Shown piece after piece: positions 20,188 through 29,459 of a stretch of 37,724 bases of DNA; the first letter of the stretch is position 1, and each line of letters starts with the position of its first letter. Source of the DNA: Tieghemiomyces parasiticus. Its lineage: Eukaryota > Kickxellomycota > Dimargaritomycetes > Dimargaritales > Dimargaritaceae. The notes beneath the pieces were generated by a model, which made no database searches, was not told where the DNA came from, and worked only from the letters and a program-made list of their open reading frames with translations. The translations under genes and the position numbers were made by a program. The stretch is from the NCBI GenBank assembly GCA_027575765.1, contig JANBPT010000406.1, positions 1 to 37,724 on the forward strand, read 5' to 3'.

Positions 20188-23100
20188 TTAAACTGACGGC
20201 GGCGGTCGGTTGATATCCATATCGACGATCATCTCCGCGCCCAGCCGAGAGATCTCGGAAAGGATGGCTGGCCCGTTCACGGCCACCTGCGGACCAGTAG
20301 CCCCGTCAATAGGCATCGTATTCAGTGCGAGGTCCGCCCGGAAGTGTTGGGGTTTGCGGACGGTTGGCAGCCAGATGGCCCCAGCGGCCAGACCACCATT
20401 GGTGTCGTAAAAGAAGAGTAGCGTATCAGCGTAGATGCGCTGCAGGTCCCGGACAAACTCGGAAATAGGGTTAAGCCCGATCCGTTGGATCGTCGCCTTC
20501 CCATTGAAGGTTGGGCCCGCCCTGCCGCCCTTATCCGGCTGCTGAGCCGCATCGCTAGAGTCAGTATTCACCTCAAGGCAAGACCGCCCAGTGAGGCTGG
20601 AAATGTCAAACCGGGTCTCCTTCTGGGGGTTGCAGTGGGGGTCAAAATGGATGACCACGTCGTAATCGGTAAGCGGGGTGACGAATCCGCTGGCCAAGGT
20701 GGCGACGCCGGACGGGTCAATGGCGGCGGCGGCCGTCTGGGAGCTGGCAAGCGTGGCCCGCGCCAGGGCGACGATGCGGTGCAAAACGACCTTGCGGGGC
20801 TCGTGGGCAGTCCACCACCGGCTAGCAAGGTCCGGTACGGTGGCGATGAACATGGCGGCCGTCGGGGTGCCGTGGGTGAGCTGTGCCGCAGCGACCGCAG
20901 ACTGGTCCGGGTGGGCCCGCTTCGCGGCCGTGTTGCGCTGCATCTTGCGGGCCAGCTGCTCAGCGATGCGGGTCCGGTTGAGGCGGAACTGCTCCTCCAC
21001 TTCCTGCCGCATAGCGGGGGTCATTTCTTCGTTGAAATCTACAATCAAGGGCTCTGCCTTCCAGTTGAACCGGGCCACCAGGTCCAGTGTGCGGAAGAAA
21101 CCGGCCACGGCGCTACCAGGCGCGGTCCACGGGGCTGGGCGCAGAAACACTGCAGCGGCTAGTAGTTCCCACAGTTCGGCGGGGACCTGCAGCTCGCCGA
21201 GGAGGTGCACGCCGGCCCAGCGTTTAAGCAGGCGTACGGTCTGACCGTAGACGGGGTGGACCAGGGCCAGGGCCTGGACGCGGCCGTGCAGCCACGGGCG
21301 GCGGGTATATAGGGTCTGGTGGGCCTCGTACACACGGACCAAGGCTGCTTGGGCGGCGACCGGGAGGGGCCGCTGCGAGTCGGTGGCCACCTTACGTAGC
21401 ACCTCCTCCTCCATCGGTAGGTGAATGCGCAGGCGGACTGGGTACCCCTCGCCCGTGTAGACATCTAGGGCGGCCCCGGTACCGATGGCACCCTGATAGA
21501 GATCCAGCTGCTCTACTATCAACTTACCCCGGTTGCGGGGTATGGCGGCCTGCAAGGCTAGGTAGAACGCCACCTTGGTCTTCTGCAGGGCCACCAGGTC
21601 GCGTGGCCACTTGGAAGATTCCTCAAAGACCAGGTGGGCCTCGATCGGTTCCAGATGCGCCCCCTGACGGGCCGCGGACAAATTGGTCGGCGGGAAGAGT
21701 GAAGTGTAGCGCAGGCCTGCAGAGAACGGGACGGCATCCTTGATATCTAAGGGAAGATGGCGGAGGGAGCGCAGGAATTCGACGAACTTGCCGAAGGACT
21801 GGATGGCTGCCACGTACTGGTTAGCGCTGTGGTTCTCCACCTTGAATTGGATAGGGCTCTGAATCGTGTTGTACAGGCGGCCCACCGGGTAGTCGAACGC
21901 CGGGGCCTGGTCGGAAAAGTGCTGACGAAGCAGGTAAGCGACGACGTCCACAATGACCAGGTGGGTTGAATCGGCCGAGGCACTGGACCACACCACCGAC
22001 TCCACAATACTGCCGTCTTTGAACCGCCGCAGCTCGGCGCGGTCACCCCAGATGGCTCGGAATGCGGCGTAAGCCTCGGGGTCTTCCGGGGATGGCCCGC
22101 GGTCTACCACCCGGTTGGCCTCGGACCCGTTGAGGATCAAACCCAAGGTACCCGAGTGGCCCGCCTTGTCCTCGTCCTCCTCGGCGTCGCTGTCAAGTAC
22201 CTCGGCCAGGTCCCAGGAGGTCACCCGTGGGGCGCATGCGACGTGGACCAGCTGTACCCGCGTGCCGAGGGCGGTTTTGAGTAGGGTCTGCACACGCTGG
22301 GCGTTGACCAGAGCCGGAAACGGAGCGGAAGCGTAGGTCGCCGGGTCGACATCGGCGAGGGGTGCGTCTAGCCGGGCAAGGGTGGAAGTGTGGTCGTAGG
22401 CCAAGAGTGGGGCGTCGGCCGCCTGCAAAAACAGGGCCATGAAGTGGTCAGCGGCCTGGTCGTCGAGTTGGGCCATGGTGTTGGCCGCTGCAAATCGAAC
22501 ACGTTCCATCTCGGTGGTCGGCACCGTACGCAGAAGGTTGACCCGACCGGACGGATCGAGCAGGACGAGACCGCCCAGGGCGGCGTTCTGATGACTCTCC
22601 AGGGTATCCGCTTCCGATCCCTCCCCGTTGCCCTCTTCCTCCTCGCTATCGCTGTCATCAACCGGGCGGCTCGCCTTGGCGTCGGCCAGGCTGACAGGCT
22701 GGGCGGCAAAGTCGTGGGTGGCCAGATAATTAAGGGTGCCGCGGAAGAGCTGGTAGGCTGAGAGCTGGTTGGACAACAGACGGCTTCCGCGGGGGCCCCC
22801 GGCCTGCAGCAGGTGGACCAGAATCATAGACCAGTGGAACGCGCCTAACTGGTGTTGGGTGTCGTGGCCGTTGTCATAGCCGAGCTGGCTGAACCAGACC
22901 CGCGCCAGTGAGGCGGCATCCCGGAAACACGGACAGTCCTGCTGGGCGCGGTGAAGGGTGGCGAGGTGGGTGGTGTAGACCGTGTCCTCGGTGATGATGG
23001 CCCGTTCAGCGTCTGTTAGCGCCGGAAGGTCGGTGTCGGGCCGGCGAACGATGCGCAGCCAAGTCGGAACCGCGCCCAGGGCCGGCAGAATGCGGATAGT

Positions 23101-23688
23101 GGCGTTGGAGGCCGAGAAGTCCAAATCAGTAGAATCCTGGCTGGCGGGTTTGGCGCGCACAGTAATAATAGGTCGGCGCGGGTCGCCACGTAGCAGGGTG
23201 AATTTGATCTCCCAGGCCCTTTGAGCGTCCTTGTCGGCCTGGAGGGCGGCGGCGAGTACGGAAAGGTAGAACGCACGCTGGGAAAAGTAGGCTTGGCTAC
23301 CCATCGATTCGGTGGCGAAGAGCTCATCGGGCATTGGTACGACCACGTCCACGTTAAATCCGAACCGGGTACGGGTGGCGCCTTGGAACGCATAGCTACC
23401 GACGACGTTGACCTTGGTCGGAGGTTGGAACCCTACCCGTACCGACTTGTCGGTCACCGGGTATGGTACAATCACTCGACTTTTCTTCTTGAGCTGGGAG
23501 ACGGCCTTGGGGTAGGACTTGTTGGGCATTGCCTCGGTGGCCTCGACTAGGGCTTTGATTTTCTTCAGGGCCGCCTGTAGTGTCGGGACCGAATCATGCG
23601 GTACCCGTACCTCACCCAGCAGCTCGTCGATCTGCATCTGAAGCAGGTTCAGCCCGTAGAGCTCGGCAGGGTTCGTCGGGGCGGTCAT
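20188..23688 (-). CDS. UTP22: U3 processome protein Utp22 / Nrap (NOL6)
   Basis: Nucleolar protein of the small-subunit processome that acts in early 18S pre-rRNA processing; in yeast it pairs with Rrp7 and is part of the CURI complex linking rRNA processing to ribosomal-protein gene transcription. The 1166-aa length is in the range of yeast Utp22 and human NOL6. The start is the first ATG (23688) in a CCCACCATGACC context. Nrap domains are visible in order: a nucleotidyltransferase-like first domain with VVGSY (about 95-99) and VDVVVPMP (113-120); a domain bearing the CFRDAASLARVW-type helix; an acidic Ser/Glu linker; the RRFKDGSIVESVVW segment with the following LRQHF; a domain with SAGLRYTSLFPP; and a C-terminal part with ADTLLFFYDTNGG. 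These domains are believed to be structural rather than catalytic. Single exon, unusually long for this window. Confidence 0.95.
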   Translation of the reverse strand: MTAPTNPAELYGLNLLQMQIDELLGEVRVPHDSVPTLQAALKKIKALVEATEAMPNKSYPKAVSQLKKKSRVIVPYPVTDKSVRVGFQPPTKVNVVGSYAFQGATRTRFGFNVDVVVPMPDELFATESMGSQAYFSQRAFYLSVLAAALQADKDAQRAWEIKFTLLRGDPRRPIITVRAKPASQDSTDLDFSASNATIRILPALGAVPTWLRIVRRPDTDLPALTDAERAIITEDTVYTTHLATLHRAQQDCPCFRDAASLARVWFSQLGYDNGHDTQHQLGAFHWSMILVHLLQAGGPRGSRLLSNQLSAYQLFRGTLNYLATHDFAAQPVSLADAKASRPVDDSDSEEEEGNGEGSEADTLESHQNAALGGLVLLDPSGRVNLLRTVPTTEMERVRFAAANTMAQLDDQAADHFMALFLQAADAPLLAYDHTSTLARLDAPLADVDPATYASAPFPALVNAQRVQTLLKTALGTRVQLVHVACAPRVTSWDLAEVLDSDAEEDEDKAGHSGTLGLILNGSEANRVVDRGPSPEDPEAYAAFRAIWGDRAELRRFKDGSIVESVVWSSASADSTHLVIVDVVAYLLRQHFSDQAPAFDYPVGRLYNTIQSPIQFKVENHSANQYVAAIQSFGKFVEFLRSLRHLPLDIKDAVPFSAGLRYTSLFPPTNLSAARQGAHLEPIEAHLVFEESSKWPRDLVALQKTKVAFYLALQAAIPRNRGKLIVEQLDLYQGAIGTGAALDVYTGEGYPVRLRIHLPMEEEVLRKVATDSQRPLPVAAQAALVRVYEAHQTLYTRRPWLHGRVQALALVHPVYGQTVRLLKRWAGVHLLGELQVPAELWELLAAAVFLRPAPWTAPGSAVAGFFRTLDLVARFNWKAEPLIVDFNEEMTPAMRQEVEEQFRLNRTRIAEQLARKMQRNTAAKRAHPDQSAVAAAQLTHGTPTAAMFIATVPDLASRWWTAHEPRKVVLHRIVALARATLASSQTAAAAIDPSGVATLASGFVTPLTDYDVVIHFDPHCNPQKETRFDISSLTGRSCLEVNTDSSDAAQQPDKGGRAGPTFNGKATIQRIGLNPISEFVRDLQRIYADTLLFFYDTNGGLAAGAIWLPTVRKPQHFRADLALNTMPIDGATGPQVAVNGPAILSEISRLGAEMIVDMDINRPPPSV

Positions 23689-23731
23689 GGTGGGCAAAAG
23701 TCAGGGCGAGACTGTAGGCTGAGGGGGGAAG

Positions 23732-23739
23732 ATATATAT
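23732..23739 (-). promoter_or_regulatory. TATA-like element upstream of UTP22
   Basis: ATATATAT located 44-51 nt upstream of the UTP22 ATG. The short distance would imply a very short 5' UTR, so it may not be the active element. Confidence 0.3.
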
Positions 23740-23960
23740 GCAGAGGGGCTGGAGGAATGAGTGACTGGGGAAACCCACAGGTAGTGGTGAATGGTACAAC
23801 AAATGCAAAGGTGTCACTAGGTGCGCAATGAGTCCATGGGCGGCCAGATTCACAAGGCTAGAGCCGAACCTATCGTGCACGAAGCACCGTTGACTGTCGC
23901 CCGAAAAATAAAAAGAAAAAAAAAATCGCCGGTATAGGCACTGCGCTAGTTACTCGGCAA

Positions 23961-23974
23961 GTGAAATTTTCCAC
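23961..23974. promoter_or_regulatory. RRPE-like motif in the UTP22 promoter
   Basis: GTGAAATTTTCCAC resembles the ribosomal-RNA-processing element (core AAAATTTT within TGAAAAATTTT) found upstream of ribosome-biogenesis genes in yeasts. It lies about 270 nt upstream of the UTP22 ATG, a fitting position. I did not see a matching PAC element. Confidence 0.35.
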
Positions 23975-24131
23975 CATGGGCCTAGTACACTAGATTCCGG
24001 GGCTTACCAGCGCAACCTGATAAAACGGCGATGGAAGCCACTGGAGGCGGGTGAGGGGGGCCAGTCATCCTATAGCCACCCAGGTGCCACGAATTTTCCA
24101 GGCGTTGAAACTCGGTGTCCGGAGACTCGCA

Positions 24132-24139
24132 TCACGTGA
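24132..24139. promoter_or_regulatory. E-box TCACGTGA
   Basis: A palindromic bHLH-type site (CACGTG core), about 445 nt upstream of UTP22. Cbf1- or Myc/Mitf-like factors bind this core in other organisms; use here is inference. Confidence 0.3.
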
Positions 24140-24381
24140 CAATATTGCTGGTTGGTCAGAACCTTGCCCTCAAGACACTAGACTATTGAGCCCTTCCAAC
24201 CCGTCAGATCCCGCTTGACAGCTCCTGTTGTCTCTCTGGCATAGCAATTAACAGCGGTATACTTAGAAATGTAGCATTGCATTATCAATCAAGTAGAATT
24301 ACAGGGAGAAAATAAGGTGGAAAGTTAAGATAGAGAGGCTGCGGGGGGGGGGTTCTTTCTGCGTAATATTCGACACAAAAA

Positions 24382-25905
24382 TCAAGTCTCACCGGGTGGG
24401 GGAGGTGGCGACTGGGCGGCGTCTGTTTTCATACTTTCGAGTACTAATCTCCGGGCTAGCAACAGTTCGGTGGAGCTCGGAGACGTTTCGATCCAGTCGA
24501 GGCGACGGTCAACCGTGGCAGGGAGCCCCTCCGATGACCATTTACTCGGCAGTGGCACATGGACCACCTCGGACGCCACAATGGGGGCCGGTTCGGGCGT
24601 CCCTGTACGGAGTAAATTACGGTACCGCTGCATCAGGCCTTGAGCCTTAGTCACATTCTTGAGCAAGCGGGCAGGTTTCTCGTACTTGGATGGCTCATAG
24701 TCAGGATCGGCAGCGGGTACAAGGTCATGGTCTGGGTATTGGTACACGTGGAAGGGTACCAGTCGCTCGTAGGCGTCGGTGACGGACGAGAAGGGCGTCT
24801 CCGTGTCGGGCGCGAGTGCCCGACTCAGGTCCTGGGTGTAGGCCTGTCGAATGCGTTTCACGGTAGCGTCACGGAGATCAGCCTCGGCTCGGGTGGGGAT
24901 CCACGAACCGGTTGCCCGCTTACCAGCGGCTTTGCGCTCCGCAACGGAGGACGATTTGACTTTCGCTCTGAGACCGGACCGATGCTGGCGTCGGAGGGTC
25001 AGTAGTCGGGACACGGGGTCCTTAGGCATACCAGATTCACCCGGGGCCGCCGACACGACGAGCTGGGAGGTAAGCGTCGTGAGGGGCGTGGTTTGGCGCC
25101 AGTAGGTCGCGTCCGGCGAGGTGGTGGTGGCGGATGCGGGGGCGGGTCGCTTGGCCGCTGTGGCGGCGGCTGTGGAAGACGAAGCTGCCATCTTACCCGC
25201 GGCGGCTAGGGCCGCAGGTAGCTTGCGGGCGGCAATCGAAGGGGACGCCCGTGGGTACGGTACCCGCCGCCGGATGAGCGGACTGACGTTACCGTCGCCT
25301 GGCCGCTTCGGGCCGGTTGTGGGAGCTCCTTTTAATCGGTGGGGGCCGGACGTTCGGGCAGTGGTTTTAGCACTGAGCGGCGAGGCCGGTGCCCCGGGGA
25401 CGGGCACGCCAGTCAGCACCGCCTGGGCCGCCTGCAATTGCTTGAGTTCGGCTGGATCGGTGCACTGCATGATGGCGTTTTTCACCGCCGCCAGTTCTTT
25501 GGAGATCCCCGTGGGCGGGGCCGGCGCTATTGGGGTCGCCGTTGGCTTGGGCCTAACCTTCTTGTCAACTACTAACGACGACAAGATAGCGGCCAAGGAC
25601 GTGCTGGCCGGAGGTGGTGTAGGAGTAGGGGCGGGCGAACCGACCGGCGGGGTCTGGGTGGGTGTCGAGGTCCCCTGGTGTAATTCCTTAAGCCGCGCGA
25701 TCACCAGCTGGCGGGTCTGTGGGGGCAGAGTCGAGACTGCGGCGTTGTTGGCGAGCTTGTAAATGGTCTGATTGCCGCGTTGCACCACAACCACATCCAC
25801 GCTCTCGATGGTCAGGGTCTTGATCACTCGCTCAGCGGCCAGCTTGGCGAGTGGAACGGCGGTACCGGCCCCGGCCGCGGGCGAGGCGGAGTCCGGAGTG
25901 GTCAT
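24382..25905 (-). CDS. GLTSCR1 (BICRA)-domain protein, probable chromatin remodeller subunit
   Basis: A 507-aa protein whose C-terminal part (about residues 345-445) resembles the conserved GLTSCR1 region (PF15249): a helix with LRDATVKRIRQAY, then DAYERLVPFHVYQYPDHD, equivalent to the RLLPYH segment in human BICRA/BICRAL. In animals these proteins define the non-canonical BAF form of SWI/SNF; a chromatin role in this fungus is inferred. Residues about 20-80 form a second possible folded unit (TIESVDVVVVQRGNQTIYKL, then LPPQTRQLVIARLKEL). Between them is a long Ala/Pro/Thr/Lys-rich disordered stretch. The start is the first ATG (25905, G at -3); the open frame continues 11 codons upstream only from TTG and meets a stop before any ATG. 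No intron is needed. The family call rests on one motif region. Confidence 0.7.
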   Translation of the reverse strand: MTTPDSASPAAGAGTAVPLAKLAAERVIKTLTIESVDVVVVQRGNQTIYKLANNAAVSTLPPQTRQLVIARLKELHQGTSTPTQTPPVGSPAPTPTPPPASTSLAAILSSLVVDKKVRPKPTATPIAPAPPTGISKELAAVKNAIMQCTDPAELKQLQAAQAVLTGVPVPGAPASPLSAKTTARTSGPHRLKGAPTTGPKRPGDGNVSPLIRRRVPYPRASPSIAARKLPAALAAAGKMAASSSTAAATAAKRPAPASATTTSPDATYWRQTTPLTTLTSQLVVSAAPGESGMPKDPVSRLLTLRRQHRSGLRAKVKSSSVAERKAAGKRATGSWIPTRAEADLRDATVKRIRQAYTQDLSRALAPDTETPFSSVTDAYERLVPFHVYQYPDHDLVPAADPDYEPSKYEKPARLLKNVTKAQGLMQRYRNLLRTGTPEPAPIVASEVVHVPLPSKWSSEGLPATVDRRLDWIETSPSSTELLLARRLVLESMKTDAAQSPPPPPGET

Positions 25906-26769
25906 ACCTGAGGCCGGAAGATTAGCCAGGGTTGCCAACGTCGGTAGTGGTACGCAGGGCCGCTGTGATGCGATGGACCGTGAAGAGGACTGCGAAATGA
26001 CGCGCGCCTAGTCCAGGTGGATGTCAGTGGGCTACTGAAAAAGGCTAGGGACTTGGCAGGGGAACGACGCTACCAGAAATCCCCCAAGTTACCAAAGTGG
26101 ACAGAGCACGTGGCGTCTATTAAAAATAGCACAACGTGCGAGAGTTCTTGAATAAATACAAAAGTTCGTGTCGCAAGGGGACGGTCAAAACGTAAACGTG
26201 CGGGGAGGGTTGCGACGCCGTTGCGGATGAGTGCGGGAAAGGGAGAGGAGGAATGCGAAAACGCGATCCGTAGGCGGGAATGCTCTCGATCCCCCGAACC
26301 TACGGTACGGCGTACTGGCTTGGTGGTTTGGGCGGGGGCGGGGCGTCCCCCTTCCCAACAAAAAAAAAGAAAAATACAGCGTCTACAGGCTGCCGCATCT
26401 ACCGCGGTCAAGTGAATTCACTCGCCCCGCCGTGGCCAAAGTATCCCGCGGGAGAATCGGCCATTTTCCCAGCGAGGTGGCGACGCGAGTCACTGGCCGA
26501 TATTGTAGCACGCTAGCATGGACCGAACCGCCAACTTGGACCCGTTTCGACATGCAAGGGAACCTAGGGGAGGCATCGCCATGCGAAGTCGCAGTCCACC
26601 TGGCGCCGTCGTAAGCGAATGCAGAGCGGCAGTTATCGGGGAAGTATTCTCAACTTTTAGCATCCTGCTTCATAGGCCAACCCTTTCCATTTGTTTGCCA
26701 TTCGATTCCACCAATCGCCCCTCCCCACGGTCTAGGTCGCCCGCATCATCCGTCTGCCTTGCGAGCACC
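25906..26769. promoter_or_regulatory. Divergent promoter region between GLTSCR1-domain gene and CET1
   Basis: An 864-bp stretch between two genes transcribed away from each other. Open frames on the plus strand (for example 26231-26614) are low in protein character and overlap in several frames, so I do not call them. CpG-containing GC-rich sequence dominates from about 26160 to 26620. No clear TATA box is seen on either side. Confidence 0.5.
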
Positions 26770-28039
26770 ATGTCCACCTCTTCAGCCGACCGCACCCCGG
26801 CCACCGCAAGTGTCCCAGCCGAACCCGCTGCGGAGACAGGACGGGCTCCCAAGCGGATACGGTCCGACTCCCAGGATGCGGAGGTAGGTGACGCCACCCG
26901 ATTGCGGTTGCAGGCCCTGTACACGGCCAGGGGTTGTCCTAGTTGACTCGGTGATTATCAATTCCGACTCTAACCCTGCCTGACACCTTCCTCCCCCGGT
27001 TGCCTGGCACTTGTATCCCCAGTCCTCTAAGCCAAGAACGACCGACCATCGCCCGCCAGCGCTCGAGCCGAGCCTCTTCAACAGCGCACCGATCCCGGAC
27101 CTCGTCTCGGCCATCGGCAAGTTCCTATTCCAACATGTCAACCGGCCGCACGTCGAGATTGAGGCCAAGCTCGGACAGCTCATCGATAACATGACGGGCC
27201 AGCGCCTGGTCCTGCCGGCCACCTCTATGTGTATCGTGAACTTGGAACCGACCTTCGCCGGGGGCGTTGGTGGTGGCGGCGGCGGGCCTCGTAGCCGGTA
27301 CCGCTTCAAGTCAGACATGACGCTTGAGCAACACCGCTATTTCAATCAACTACTCAACCGCCAGACCGAGGTAACCCAGAAGCCTACCTACCGCGGGGCA
27401 CGGGTCCACTACAAGCATACCCGCGAGGTAGACCGGTTTTATGTCGAACCCAGCGGTGCCCGCGTTCGCGTGACCTACGACCAAAAGACTGACGAGGTCG
27501 TCCCCGGCGGTGTCATTGAGAAGCACAAAATTGCTCACCTGGATGTGTACTCGCCCAACACGCGTATGGATTTCCGCATCACGGTGAGCGAGGAGAAGCC
27601 AGGTAAGCTGGCGCAGTTTGGCAGTAGCGACGCCAACGCTGAATTGTTATCGTTTGGTGGGCCGTAGATGGTGCAATGTACGCTGCACCCATCCGGCTCC
27701 TCCTGACTAACCTTACCCTCTACCCTTCCCGTCTTCCTCCTTCTACCTGGGGTAGTACCGAAACCCACGGTGGATGCTAGCCACGAGCGGCAAAAGGACC
27801 GTCTGTCCTATAAACACCAAATCTGGCAGGTTGATCTCACCCAGGTGAAATCAACGGCTCGGCGGGGTGCCCCGACCGAAGATCTGACCGTAACCCACGA
27901 ATTGGAAATCGAACTGGCCGACACCGACCTGTTTCTACGGGAGCGTTCTAAATTCCAGACGGGCCAGCCCAACCAGTACAATACCATCGTACAGACCTTG
28001 CTTAACAATATTCACATGCTGGCTGCCCGTTTCCGCTAA
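26770..28039 (+). CDS. CET1: mRNA 5'-triphosphatase, capping enzyme beta subunit (3 exons)
   Basis: Removes the gamma-phosphate of nascent pre-mRNA in the nucleus, the first step of cap formation. It belongs to the metal-dependent triphosphate tunnel enzymes of fungi, unrelated to the cysteine-phosphatase type of animals. Exons: 26770-26883, 27023-27602, 27756-28039; introns of 139 nt (GTAGGT...CCCCAG, phase 0) and 153 nt (GTAAGC...GGGTAG, phase 1) with CTAAC branch sites. The 325-aa product carries the first tunnel-strand motif HVEIEAKLG (Glu83, Glu85, Lys87) and the last, THELEIEL (Glu280, 282, 284), which bind the metal. Between them lie ARVRVTYDQKT and KIAHLDVYSP. The second join creates EEKP/VPKPTVD, as in the family, supporting the acceptor. 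A glycine-rich loop around residues 112-122 is an insertion. The start has an ACCATG context. Length is close to S. pombe Pct1. Confidence 0.94.
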
Positions 28040-28322
28040 AACTAGATCGTCTGTTATTTCCAAAGGCCCATTTTCATGTATAAGCACATCTCTAGAAGTG
28101 AAGTTATAACAAGCAAGAGGGCGGGTGACAAAGGGCCACAGACGACCCTCATTACTTAACGGACCAGGTCCATTGGGTCAGGAATGGGAAGGGACGACAA
28201 AGAAATGCCATGCCCGCATGAGTCACTGGCACCGCTCTCCCTGAACAGGGTAATTAACAACCCTGTTCCAGAGAAAAGAGACCGTCTCAGTAACCACGAC
28301 GACCAGGCTTGTCATAGGAGGT
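28040..28322. other. Convergent 3' region between CET1 and IFA38
   Basis: A 283-bp gap between two converging genes, with no coding potential. It contains the inverted repeat listed at 28243-28268, placed where the two transcripts should end. Confidence 0.6.
28243..28268. terminator. Inverted repeat between convergent gene ends
   Basis: GAACAGGGT (28243-28251) and ACCCTGTTC (28260-28268) are exact reverse complements separated by an AT-rich 8-nt loop. It lies 55 nt beyond the IFA38 stop and about 200 nt beyond the CET1 stop. A stem here could mark the shared 3' end; eukaryotic genes do not need such stems, so the terminator role is only inferred. Confidence 0.4.
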
Positions 28323-29459
28323 CTAGTTCTGCTTGGCGACAGCGGCCGCTTCGCGCTCCTTCTTCCGCAGGGCGCGCTTTCGGATGTCGGTATGCAGGGT
28401 AAGTGAGTACATGACCCAGAATTGGCGGGAGAAGAAATTATCGACGGCCCAATTGGCCAGGGCGTGGCCCAAGATGGGTGACGAGGTGAACGGGTAGTTG
28501 GACCCGCCGCGGACGCCGATGCGGGATAGGACGGCGCGCACATATGGGCCAGGTAAGGGTACGAAAAAGCTGGGCTTGCGGATCTTGGACATGGCCGATA
28601 CCACAAAGTAGGTATTGAGGTGCTCCACGGTGACGCCCTTGGCCTGGACCTCAGCGCCCAGGGCCTGCGACCAGGTACTGACAAAGGCCTTGCTGCCAGA
28701 GTAGACACTAAGCAGGGGGCCCGGAACGTGGCCGGCGAAGGAGCCCAGATTGAGGATCAAGCCGCGGCCGCTGCTGAGCATCTGGGGGAGCACCAAGTGG
28801 GTCATTTTGAGCATACCATTGATGTTGATCTCCACAATATCGTGGATGCGTTCCTCGGATTCCAGGTGGAACGGGACCGGGAAGTCATGGCTGACGCCCA
28901 CGTTGTTGATAAGGACGCCAACGGTCAGTTCCTCCAGGAGGGCCTTGAGGTGCAGGAAGGCGCCCGGAGCCGGATGGGCAAAATCCAGCTGGAAGTACTG
29001 AACCTCGGCGGCCGGGGACTGCGCGTTGATCTCCTCGCGAACGGCCTCGAGCTTGGTCAGGGTGCGGCCGACTAGGAGCACGTTGAACTTACGGCGCGCC
29101 AGTTCCAGAGCAAATTGCTTGCCGAGACCGTCGGTCGCGCCAGTCACAACTGCCCAGCTGCCCTGACCCGCGCCAAAGCGATCCAGCGGGATACCGGGGT
29201 TCAGGAAGATGTCGAAGAGAAGGGTGAGGATACTCAGGACTAGCCGACCTAGACTGACCGCTCCGACAAGAAGGGCAAGCGCAGCCGACAGGGCCAGCAC
29301 CGGGTTGTCTACGATATCGGCGGGGAGGGTAGAGGGGTATGGATCGGTGGTTAGGCAGGATAACGAGCGGGGTTATAGGTAAGTGGAAAGGACGGTGGGT
29401 GGCATCACGGCTACGCCGGCCAGCTTACCCAGAATCTGCTGGAGTTGAACTTCGAACAT
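28323..29459 (-). CDS. IFA38: Very-long-chain 3-ketoacyl-CoA reductase (2 exons, 31-nt first exon)
   Basis: ER-membrane short-chain dehydrogenase that reduces 3-ketoacyl-CoA with NADPH in the fatty-acid elongation cycle. Exon 1 is 29459-29429, only ten codons (MFEVQLQQIL) plus one base; the 120-nt intron 29428-29309 has a GTAAGC donor, a CCTAACC branch and a TATCGTAG acceptor, phase 1; exon 2 is 29308-28323. The join gives IL/DNPVLAL, leading into the N-terminal membrane segment (about residues 12-45). Without exon 1 no ATG is available before the membrane segment. The 338-aa product has the cofactor loop TGATDGLG (66-73), NNVG and the catalytic Ser200, Tyr213 and Lys217 (YSGSK), plus the family-specific MSKIRKPSFFVP region. 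Yeast Ifa38 is 347 aa. The C-terminus is basic, as expected for a cytosolic tail, but lacks a canonical dilysine signal. Confidence 0.94.

Larger units (their letters stand above)
23689..24381. other. UTP22 upstream region
   Basis: No coding frame is supported. It is the promoter side of UTP22 and the 3' side of the GLTSCR1-domain gene. It carries a TATA-like run (23732-23739), an RRPE-like motif (23961-23974), a TCACGTGA E-box (24132-24139) and a G10 homopolymer (24343-24352). Confidence 0.6.
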
